Below, piece by piece: positions 1-5,145 of a stretch of DNA of 5,145 nucleotides. The position numbers and the translations under genes were made by a program. Origin of the DNA: JAQGMO01 sp050954505 (GTDB lineage: Bacteria; Pseudomonadota; Gammaproteobacteria; Burkholderiales; Burkholderiaceae_D); the NCBI GenBank assembly GCA_050954505.1, contig JBPBPY010000202.1, positions 1 to 5,145 of the forward strand, read 5' to 3'. How positions within the stretch are numbered: position 1 is the first letter of the stretch; each line of letters begins with the position of its first letter. The notes beneath the pieces were generated by a model that saw nothing but the letters and a program-made list of their open reading frames with translations, searched no databases and was not told where the DNA came from.

Positions 1-16
1 CTTGCATGGACTTGCG

Positions 17-49
17 TCATATGAAAAACAAATATCAACTATTCATGAA
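17..49. promoter_or_regulatory. AT-rich block with two 8-base palindromes, possible promoter/operator region
   Basis: This block is only about 22% G+C inside GC-rich DNA. It contains the perfect palindromes TCATATGA (17-24) and TTCATGAA (42-49). ATGAA (21-25) is also the inverted complement of TTCAT (42-46). Its place upstream of the importer operon fits a promoter or regulator-binding region. I could not find a convincing -35/-10 pair at normal spacing: TTGCGT (12-17) with TATCAA (33-38) is weak and only 15 bases apart. The regulatory role is inferred from composition, symmetry and position. Confidence 0.3.
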
Positions 50-81
50 CTGACAGCGGGTTGAAAGCTTGCTGCTGTACA

Positions 82-112
82 TTCGCTGCCAGAAGCAACC
101 GTCGGCAGCGAA
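82..112. repeat. Perfect 9-base inverted repeat in the operon leader
   Basis: TTCGCTGCC (82-90) and GGCAGCGAA (104-112) are exact inverted complements separated by 13 bases. The repeat could be an operator half-site pair or an RNA stem-loop in the leader of the binding protein gene. No T-run follows on either strand, so it is not an ordinary intrinsic terminator. Its right arm can alternatively pair downstream: CGGCAGC (103-109) with GCTGCCG (119-125). Confidence 0.45.
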
Positions 113-132
113 AACAGGGCTGCCGGTACGAT

Positions 133-180
133 AAAAAAACATGGCCTGCTTGCGGCGCAACGGCGCGGCAAAGCAGCCAT
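133..180 (-). terminator. Candidate intrinsic terminator reading on the - strand
   Basis: ATGG-c-CTGCTTGC (141-153) pairs with GC-a-AAGCAGCCAT (168-180). This gives 12 base pairs with one bulged base on each side and a 14-base loop. Directly to its left is a run of seven A (133-139), which on the - strand becomes a T7 tract one base after the stem. That is the layout of a Rho-independent terminator for leftward transcription. No leftward gene is supported to its right, so the transcript it would end is unknown. On the + strand the same hairpin ends seven bases before the Shine-Dalgarno site of the binding protein gene and could instead affect translation. Confidence 0.4.
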
Positions 181-196
181 CAACTCCGGAGCAGAC

Positions 197-1351
197 ATGA
201 ACCTTGACCATTCCCCCATCCCGCACACCATCGGTTCCAGTTTCAAACCGGCCCTGCGCACGCTCGCCGGTGCAGGGCTGTTCAGCGTGCTTGCCGCATT
301 CACGGCCGGCAACGCGCTGGCACAGGTACCGGCCGGCTACCCAGCCGACTATGCCAAGACGGTCGAGGGCGCCAGGAAAGAGGGCAAGGTCGTCATCTAC
401 AGTTCCACCGATGCCAAGGCAGCCGAGTCGCTGATCAAGGATTTCAGCGCACTCTACCCCGGCGTGAAGGTGGAGTACAACGACATGAATTCGACCGAGG
501 TGTACAACCGCTTCATTTCCGAAGCGGCGGCCGGCGGCAACACCGCCGACCTGATGTGGTCGTCGGCAATGGACCTGCAGATGAAGCTGGTGGCCGATGG
601 CTATGCGCTGGTCTACAAATCGCCGGAAGGCGCAGCGGTGCCGGCCTGGGCCAACTACAAGGACACCGCCTACGGCACCACGTTCGAGCCAGCCACCTTC
701 GTCTACAACAAGCGCCTTGTGCCGGCTGACGAAGTGCCGCACTCGCATGCCGACCTGGTCAAGCTGCTCACGACCAAGGCAGCGAAATACCAGGGCAAGA
801 TCACCACCTATGACATTGAAAAAGCCGGCGTCGGTTTTACCTTCATCACCAGCGACCTGGCCGACAATCCACAATTCTGGGATTTTGCCAAGGCACTTGG
901 TTCGGCCGGCGTGCGCGTGCAGTCCTCCACCGGCACCATGCTGGAACGGATTTCCTCCGGTGAAAACCTGATCGGGTATAACATGCTGGGCTCCTACGCC
1001 CTCACACGCGCCAAGAAGGATCCATCGATCGGTGTGTCGTTTGCCAAGGATTACACGCTGGTGCTCTCGCGCGTCATGTTTGTCAACAAGTCGGCAAAGA
1101 ACATCAATGCGGCCAAGCTGTGGCTGGACTACACCCTTTCGAAACGCGGCCAGACCGTGATTGCCAATGAAGCACAGCTGTACGCGATTCGTGCCGATGT
1201 CACCGGCGAGACCACCTCGGCCGACCTGACCAGGCAGCTGGGCAGTTCGCTCAAGCCACTGACCGTCGGTCCGCAGCTGCTGCAATACCTCGACCAGACC
1301 AAGCGCCTGGCATTCCTCAAGCAGTGGAAAGAAGCCACTGCCAAGAAGTAA
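197..1351 (+). CDS. Periplasmic substrate-binding protein of an ABC importer (AfuA/FbpA-like, COG1840-type)
   Basis: This 384-residue protein should capture a solute in the periplasm and deliver it to the permease encoded next. The start is supported by GGAG (188-191) five bases upstream. The N-terminus has a long basic region (K17, R21), a hydrophobic core (about 22-37) and a signal-peptidase site after N-A-L-A (cleavage near A42/Q43). There is no lipobox. The mature part resembles type 2 periplasmic binding proteins of the 'Fe3+' group: strand KVVIYSSTD (64-72), WSSAMD (121-126), GYNMLGSY (260-267) and YAIRADV (329-335), which matches YPLRADV of FbpA. The ferric ligands of FbpA are not evident: its YNGQH strand is YSSTD here, and its paired tyrosines correspond to G-S-Y. 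The substrate is therefore open, with iron uncertain and phosphate esters, phosphonates or other anions possible. The family assignment is firm; the ligand is not. Confidence 0.9.
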   Translation: MNLDHSPIPHTIGSSFKPALRTLAGAGLFSVLAAFTAGNALAQVPAGYPADYAKTVEGARKEGKVVIYSSTDAKAAESLIKDFSALYPGVKVEYNDMNSTEVYNRFISEAAAGGNTADLMWSSAMDLQMKLVADGYALVYKSPEGAAVPAWANYKDTAYGTTFEPATFVYNKRLVPADEVPHSHADLVKLLTTKAAKYQGKITTYDIEKAGVGFTFITSDLADNPQFWDFAKALGSAGVRVQSSTGTMLERISSGENLIGYNMLGSYALTRAKKDPSIGVSFAKDYTLVLSRVMFVNKSAKNINAAKLWLDYTLSKRGQTVIANEAQLYAIRADVTGETTSADLTRQLGSSLKPLTVGPQLLQYLDQTKRLAFLKQWKEATAKK

Positions 1352-1366
1352 AAACCCACGTCGCGT

Positions 1367-1391
1367 CTGCCGGGCGGCAAATGCCTGGCGG
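1367..1391 (+). repeat. Stem-loop just after the binding protein gene
   Basis: CTGCCGGGC (1367-1375) can pair with GCCTGGCGG (1383-1391), giving nine pairs of which two are G-U, around a seven-base loop. It begins 15 bases after the stop codon of the binding protein gene. No T-run follows, so full termination is unlikely. Stem-loops here in importer operons commonly protect the upstream mRNA or cause partial termination, so that binding protein exceeds permease. That role is inferred from position. Confidence 0.45.
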
Positions 1392-1398
1392 CGCACAG

Positions 1399-1431
1399 GG
1401 CAATCGGCAATCCTGCACTGAACTGATTGCC
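1399..1431 (+). repeat. Tandem GGCAATC repeat with an inverted copy (second stem-loop)
   Basis: GGCAATC occurs twice in tandem (1399-1405 and 1406-1412), and its exact inverted complement GATTGCC lies at 1425-1431. Either copy can form a perfect seven-pair stem with the inverted copy, the nearer one with a 12-base loop. It lies in the non-coding spacer between the binding protein and permease genes, just after the first stem-loop. It may be part of an mRNA processing or stabilising element, or a protein-binding site. Confidence 0.4.
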
Positions 1432-1565
1432 AGGGCGCTTGCGCTGCGCAGTGTCACGGCACTACCCTGCAGCTCCGATTTGCTGCACCGTTTCGCTGCA
1501 CAGCCATCCGGTGGCGCGCATGACGACAGCCATGCCTGCCGTCTGCGATGCCGTTCAACTCTACC

Positions 1566-1569
1566 GAGG
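1566..1569 (+). promoter_or_regulatory. Shine-Dalgarno site that decides the permease start
   Basis: GAGG lies five bases before the ATG at 1575. The in-frame ATG at 1548 has no purine-rich site in front of it, so the start at 1575 is preferred and the product is nine residues shorter than the longest open frame. Confidence 0.7.
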
Positions 1570-1574
1570 TCTTC

Positions 1575-3380
1575 ATGCACACACCTACGCTTTCCCGGGA
1601 AAGGACAACGCTGGCGTTGCCCCGTCCTGGCAGATTCGCGCGCTTCAACCTGCCGCGCGGCATCGTCGTCGGGCTGGCCCTGCTGGCCATTTTCGTGCCG
1701 CTGCTGCTGATCTTTTACCAGAGCTTTCTTTCCGCGCCGTTTTTCGCCCCGATGAAAGTCCTCAGCCTGGAACCCTACCGTTTCATCTTCGACGACCCGG
1801 ACTTTCGCGAAGCCTTCGTCAACGGTTTCCTGCTCGCTGCCGGCCTGGCCATCATTGCCGTGCCATTGGGCGCCATGCTGGCGTTCCTGATGGTGCGTAC
1901 CGACCTTCCGGGGCGCAGCTGGTTTGCGCCCTTGCTGCTGGTGCCGATCTTTGTCTCGCCGATGGTGATCGCCTTCGGCTACGTGGTGTCGATGGGGCCG
2001 GTGGGCTTCTACACATTGTGGGTGCGCGAGCTGATCGGTGTGCAGCCCTGGAATGTGTATGCGTTCCCGAGCATCATCATCATCGCCGGGCTGACCCATG
2101 TGCCGCACGTTTATTTGTATGCATCGGCGGCGCTGCGCAGCCTCGGTTCCGATGTCGAGGAAGCCGCCCGGGTGGCCGGTGCCTCGCCCTTGCAGGTGGC
2201 GCTGAATGTATCGCTGCCGATGATCATGCCGGCGCTGGCCTATTCCGGCGTTCTGGTGTTCTTCCTCGGTTTCGAGGTGTTCGGCCTGGTGCTGGTGCTG
2301 GGCGACCCCGAAGGCCATCTGGTGCTGGCCACCTACCTCTACAAACTCACCAACAAGCTGGGCACGCCTTCCTACCATCTGATGGCGGCAGTGGCGGTCT
2401 GCCTGGTGGCGGTGACCATGCCGCTGGTGTTCATCCAGCGCTGGATGCTCAAATCGGCCAACAAGTATGTCTCGATCAAGGGCAAGGGCGCGCGCATGAA
2501 GGCGTTGCCGCTGGGCCGCTGGAAGTGGCTGGCGGTTGCTCTGATCGTGGCCTGGCTGCTGTTTACCGTCATTGTGCCCATCTCCGGCATTGCCTTGCGT
2601 GCCTTCGTGTCCCACTGGGGCGATGGCGTCAGGCTGCTCGACGTGCTGACCGTCGAGCATTTCCTCGACATCTGGAACCAGCCGGCGCTCATGCGCGGCA
2701 TCCTCAACACGGTGCTCATCGGCGTCATTGGCGGGGCCGTAGCGGTGGCCTGCTACAGCTGCATCGCGCTGGCCATGCATCGCAAGCCCGACGGCATCAC
2801 CCGCCTGCTCGACTACAGCGTACTGGTACCGCGCGCCATCCCGGGCTTGCTGGCCGGCCTGTCATTTCTGTGGGTCTTTCTGTTCGTTCCTGCTGCGCTG
2901 GACAACCTGCTCAAATGGATGGACAACGATGGGGCGCGCTGGCTGTCGGAAAATTTCATCCCGCAACTGCGCGCGCTGCGCTCGACCATTTTCTCGGTCT
3001 GGCTGGCTTATTCGGTAGTGTGGATGGCATATGGCTTGCGCCTCATTACCACTGCCTTGCTGCAGGTCGGTCCTGAACTCGAGGAGGCCGCCCGCGCAGT
3101 CGGCGCCAGCCGCGGCCAGGTCACGCGCGACATCACCTTGCCGCTGGTGCGTTTCGGCTTGATCGGCGCCTGGCTGATGGTGTTCCTGATCTTCGAGCGC
3201 GAGTATTCCACTGGCGTCTACCTGCTTTCGCCCGGCACCGAAGTCATTGGCGCCATGATCGTCTCGATGTGGGGTGCCGGTGCCGTCGACCTGGTCGCCG
3301 CGCTCTCGTTCATCAACATAACGCTGGTGGCCATCGGCCTCGGCATCGCCTTGCGCTTCGGCGTCAAGCTGCACGATTAA
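1575..3380 (+). CDS. Fused ABC importer permease with two transmembrane halves (FbpB-like, 12 helices)
   Basis: This 601-residue inner-membrane protein forms the translocation channel for the solute delivered by the upstream binding protein. It carries two copies of the binding-protein-dependent permease domain in one chain, the arrangement of FbpB/SfuB-type permeases. Hydrophobic segments near residues 29-51, 80-107, 116-140, 161-187, 217-243, 269-291, 318-345, 375-401, 413-442, 470-491, 528-551 and 571-593 suggest 12 helices. Each half has a cytoplasmic EAA loop that docks on the ATPase: EEAARVAGAS at 195-204 ending in VSLP (about 212-215), and EEAARAVGAS at 503-512 ending in ITLP (about 520-523). 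Both fit the EAA-x3-G-x9-I-x-LP pattern, so both halves look functional. A basic linker (about 291-316) joins the halves. The ATPase gene follows after 11 bases, indicating co-transcription and probably coupled translation. No truncation or frameshift is seen. Confidence 0.93.
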   Translation: MHTPTLSRERTTLALPRPGRFARFNLPRGIVVGLALLAIFVPLLLIFYQSFLSAPFFAPMKVLSLEPYRFIFDDPDFREAFVNGFLLAAGLAIIAVPLGAMLAFLMVRTDLPGRSWFAPLLLVPIFVSPMVIAFGYVVSMGPVGFYTLWVRELIGVQPWNVYAFPSIIIIAGLTHVPHVYLYASAALRSLGSDVEEAARVAGASPLQVALNVSLPMIMPALAYSGVLVFFLGFEVFGLVLVLGDPEGHLVLATYLYKLTNKLGTPSYHLMAAVAVCLVAVTMPLVFIQRWMLKSANKYVSIKGKGARMKALPLGRWKWLAVALIVAWLLFTVIVPISGIALRAFVSHWGDGVRLLDVLTVEHFLDIWNQPALMRGILNTVLIGVIGGAVAVACYSCIALAMHRKPDGITRLLDYSVLVPRAIPGLLAGLSFLWVFLFVPAALDNLLKWMDNDGARWLSENFIPQLRALRSTIFSVWLAYSVVWMAYGLRLITTALLQVGPELEEAARAVGASRGQVTRDITLPLVRFGLIGAWLMVFLIFEREYSTGVYLLSPGTEVIGAMIVSMWGAGAVDLVAALSFINITLVAIGLGIALRFGVKLHD

Positions 3381-3391
3381 AGGAAATCATC

Positions 3392-4465
3392 ATGTCTGAA
3401 CTCAGCGTCAACCAGCTTCACCTTGACTATGGCACCGGTGCCGCCGCCAATCCCATCCTCAAGGGCGTGTCGATGGAATTGCAGCGTGGCGAAGTGGTGG
3501 CCCTGCTGGGGCCGTCGGGCAGCGGCAAGACCACGCTGCTGCGCGCCGTTGCCGGCCTGGAGAGCCCGAAGGATGGCACCATCACCATCGGCGAACGCAC
3601 TGTCTTCGACGGCGCCAGAAAACTGGAACTGCCGGCCGAACAGCGCAACCTCGGCCTGGTATTCCAGTCGTATGCACTGTGGCCGCACAAGACCGTGGCC
3701 GACAACGTCGGCTACGGTTTGAAACTGCGCAAGATGGGCAGCAGTGAAATCGCCGAACGGGTCAAGTCGGTGCTTGGGCAACTGGGCCTGGGCCATCTGG
3801 GCGAGCGCTTCCCGCACCAGCTCTCCGGTGGACAGCAGCAACGCGTGGCGATTGCACGTGCGCTGGTCTACAACCCGCCGGTGATCCTGCTCGATGAACC
3901 GCTGTCGAACCTGGACGCCAAACTGCGCGAAGAGGCGCGCGCCTTCCTGCGTGAATTGATCGTGCGCCTTGGCTTGTCTGCCTTGATGGTGACCCATGAC
4001 CAGGCCGAGGCGATGGCCATTTCCGACCGTATCCTGCTGCTCAACAACGGCAAGATCGAACAGCAAGGCGCGCCGCAAAGCATGTATGAAACGCCGGACT
4101 CCCTGTTTACCGCCGAATTCATGGGCAGTAACAATCGCCTGGCCGGCAAGATCATCCAGCGCAACGGCGAACAGTTGACCCTCGATGTCGGCGGCACCAC
4201 CATGCAGGGCACGGCGCGCGGCAGCAATGTCGGCACCGAGATCACGGCCATGATCCGCCTGGAACAGGTGCGCATATCGCAAACCGAGACATCGAACGCC
4301 TTGCGGCTGCCACTGGCCACCTGCATGTACCTTGGCGACCGCTGGGAATGCCTGTTTCGCCGCGGCGACATGAACGAGGGCGGCGTGCGGGCCTATTCAC
4401 CCTATCGTCTGGAAACCGGCGAATACTGGTTGCAGTTGCCAGCCGAGCGCTTGTGGGTGTTTTAG
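3392..4465 (+). CDS. ABC importer ATP-binding protein with C-terminal TOBE region
   Basis: This 357-residue cytoplasmic ATPase would dimerise and power the permease by binding its two EAA loops. All catalytic motifs are present: Walker A GPSGSGKTT (40-48), Q-loop Gln92 in FQSYALWPH (91-99), signature LSGGQQQR (144-151), Walker B VILLDEP with catalytic Glu169 (164-170), D-loop SNLD (172-175) and switch His202 in MVTHDQ (199-204). Residues from about 245 to the end form a TOBE-type region, as in FbpC, PotA and MalK relatives, which may give structural or regulatory control. The length is usual for this group. The start at 3392 is chosen because AGGA (3381-3384) sits seven bases upstream; an in-frame ATG at 3269 would overlap the permease by more than 100 bases and add residues unlike the family. 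Motifs identify the ATPase class but cannot tell the substrate. Confidence 0.95.
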   Translation: MSELSVNQLHLDYGTGAAANPILKGVSMELQRGEVVALLGPSGSGKTTLLRAVAGLESPKDGTITIGERTVFDGARKLELPAEQRNLGLVFQSYALWPHKTVADNVGYGLKLRKMGSSEIAERVKSVLGQLGLGHLGERFPHQLSGGQQQRVAIARALVYNPPVILLDEPLSNLDAKLREEARAFLRELIVRLGLSALMVTHDQAEAMAISDRILLLNNGKIEQQGAPQSMYETPDSLFTAEFMGSNNRLAGKIIQRNGEQLTLDVGGTTMQGTARGSNVGTEITAMIRLEQVRISQTETSNALRLPLATCMYLGDRWECLFRRGDMNEGGVRAYSPYRLETGEYWLQLPAERLWVF

Positions 4466-4526
4466 CGCGCCTGGCCAGCGCCAATGAGCCGGGCGAGCCA
4501 GTCCGCCGGCAGCTCCGGGCGTGAGG

Positions 4527-4552
4527 GCTTGGGCCATTCTGGTCTGGCAAGC
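4527..4552. other. Imperfect hairpin in the convergent intergenic gap
   Basis: GCTTGGGCCA (4527-4536) can pair with TGGTC (4540-4544) and then CAAGC (4548-4552), giving ten pairs with a three-base bulge and a three-base loop. A second small stem, CTGGC/GCCAG (4544-4548 with 4553-4557), overlaps it. Neither is followed by a T-run on either strand. This gap must hold the ends of both the importer and thyA transcripts, so the structure may help Rho-dependent or bidirectional termination. The rest of 4466-4611 shows no gene. Confidence 0.2.
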
Positions 4553-4611
4553 GCCAGCTTGGCCAGCATGGGAGAAATTCAGGCTGGCTGATTGCTGCGC
4601 CGTGCATGCCC

Positions 4612-5145
4612 TCAAACGGCGATCGGCGCGGCAATCGAGGGGTAGGGATCGTATCCGATGATCTCGAAGTCCTCGAATGCATAATCATAGATCGATGCCG
4701 GCCGCCGCTTGATGCGCAACTGCGGCAAAGCGCGTGGCGTTCTGGTGAGCTGGGTCGCGATCTGCTGCACATGATTCGAATACGCATGCAGGTCGCCAAG
4801 GCTGACGATGATTTCATGAGGTACCAGGTCGCATTGCTGGGCCAGCATGTGGGTCAGCAGCGCCAGCGATGCAATATTGTAGGGAAGGCCAAGGAAACTG
4901 TCGGAGCTGCGGATGTACAACTGCGCCGAGAGCTTGCCATTGGCAACGTAAAACTGGTACAGCAGATGGCAAGGTGGCAGTGCCATCAAGCCGGCAGCGG
5001 CATTTTCCTGCGGCGACTTCGACTCGTCGGGCAGATATTCCGGGTTCCAGGCGTGGAAAAGAATGCGCCGGCTGTCGGGATTGGTCTTGAGTGTATTGAC
5101 CACATAATCGATCTGGTTGATCGTGCCGCCATCCCTGGTCGGCAA
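4612..5145 (-). CDS. thyA: Thymidylate synthase, 3' part (N-terminus beyond the window)
   Basis: ThyA converts dUMP and methylenetetrahydrofolate to dTMP and dihydrofolate in the cytoplasm, the de novo source of thymine for DNA. The 177 codons present match E. coli ThyA from about residue 101 to its C-terminus. Visible landmarks, in fragment numbering, are the dimer-interface arginines DSRRI (24-28), catalytic Cys59 in PPCH, phosphate-binding Arg79 in RSSD (79-82), Asn90 in GLPYNIAS, His120 and Tyr122 in LGDLHAYSNH, and the end FEDFEIIGYDPYPSIAAPIAV. Between AWN and PCH the chain is 13 residues longer than E. coli ThyA. The leftmost visible codon, TTG at 5143-5145, aligns with an internal residue and should be Leu, not a start. 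The gene converges with the importer operon and has no evident functional tie to it. Everything visible looks intact. Confidence 0.97.
   Translation of the reverse strand: MPTRDGGTINQIDYVVNTLKTNPDSRRILFHAWNPEYLPDESKSPQENAAAGLMALPPCHLLYQFYVANGKLSAQLYIRSSDSFLGLPYNIASLALLTHMLAQQCDLVPHEIIVSLGDLHAYSNHVQQIATQLTRTPRALPQLRIKRRPASIYDYAFEDFEIIGYDPYPSIAAPIAV

Noticed and set aside
82..112. Intrinsic terminator of a gene to the left
   Set aside because: The inverted repeat is perfect, but on the + strand it is followed by AAAACAGG rather than a T-run, and no upstream coding sequence is visible.
143..154. Possible sigma-54 promoter (TGGC...TTGC) before the binding protein gene
   Set aside because: The GG and GC elements are seven bases apart rather than the required ten, and the site lies within the hairpin next to the ribosome binding site.
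35..1396. Long open frame of 453 codons on the - strand opposite the binding protein gene
   Set aside because: It lies wholly antisense to a gene with a clear signal peptide and family motifs. Its translation is rich in G, R, H and C with no recognisable domain, as expected of a shadow frame in GC-rich DNA.
1317..2780. 487-codon open frame on the - strand opposite the permease gene
   Set aside because: The translation is dominated by H, Q, R, D and G with no domain, which is the antisense image of Leu/Val/Ala/Ile-rich membrane helices. The + strand permease explains the region fully.
1427..3076. 549-codon open frame on the + strand in another frame over the permease
   Set aside because: It is composed of Arg/Ala/Gly/His-rich sequence without motifs and overlaps a permease with two intact EAA loops.
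3269..3391. Upstream in-frame extension of the ATPase
   Set aside because: It would overlap the permease coding sequence by over 100 bases and encode an arginine-rich stretch unlike ABC ATPase N-termini. The ATG at 3392 has a well-placed AGGA.
4466..4611. Small gene or strong terminator in the convergent gap
   Set aside because: No reading frame with a ribosome binding site and plausible product is seen, and the stems present lack T-tracts; only an imperfect hairpin is recorded.

Overview
The window looks like chromosomal DNA from a beta-proteobacterium, tentatively Burkholderiales and possibly Oxalobacteraceae. The evidence is GC-rich coding sequence with strong third-position G/C bias, good Shine-Dalgarno sites and the character of the ThyA protein; no marker gene settles the genus. 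It holds three complete genes and one partial gene. There are no tRNA or rRNA genes, CRISPR arrays, insertion sequences or other signs of mobility.

Layout. Positions 1-196 are a leader with an AT-rich block (17-49) followed by several inverted repeats. Positions 197-4465 are a three-gene ABC importer operon on the + strand: a secreted binding protein of the AfuA/FbpA type (197-1351), a 223-base spacer with two stem-loops, a fused 12-helix permease (1575-3380), and 11 bases later an ATPase with a C-terminal TOBE region (3392-4465). Positions 4466-4611 separate this operon from a convergent gene on the - strand. That gene is the 3' part of thyA, thymidylate synthase (4612-5145), whose N-terminal third lies beyond the right edge.

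How the genes work together. The binding protein should capture a solute in the periplasm and deliver it to the permease. The permease carries both transmembrane halves in one chain and has two EAA loops, each of which docks on one subunit of an ATPase dimer. The architecture is that of 'ferric iron' importers, but the binding protein lacks the recognisable Fe(III) ligand set of FbpA, so an iron label would be weakly based; a phosphorylated or other anionic organic solute is as plausible. thyA is a housekeeping gene with no evident link to transport.

The genes are ordinary, and no undescribed system is visible. The most unusual signals are non-coding. One is a hairpin-plus-T-run in the operon leader that reads as an intrinsic terminator on the opposite strand. 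Others are a chain of mutually exclusive pairings in the same leader, and a pair of stem-loops between the binding protein and permease genes.
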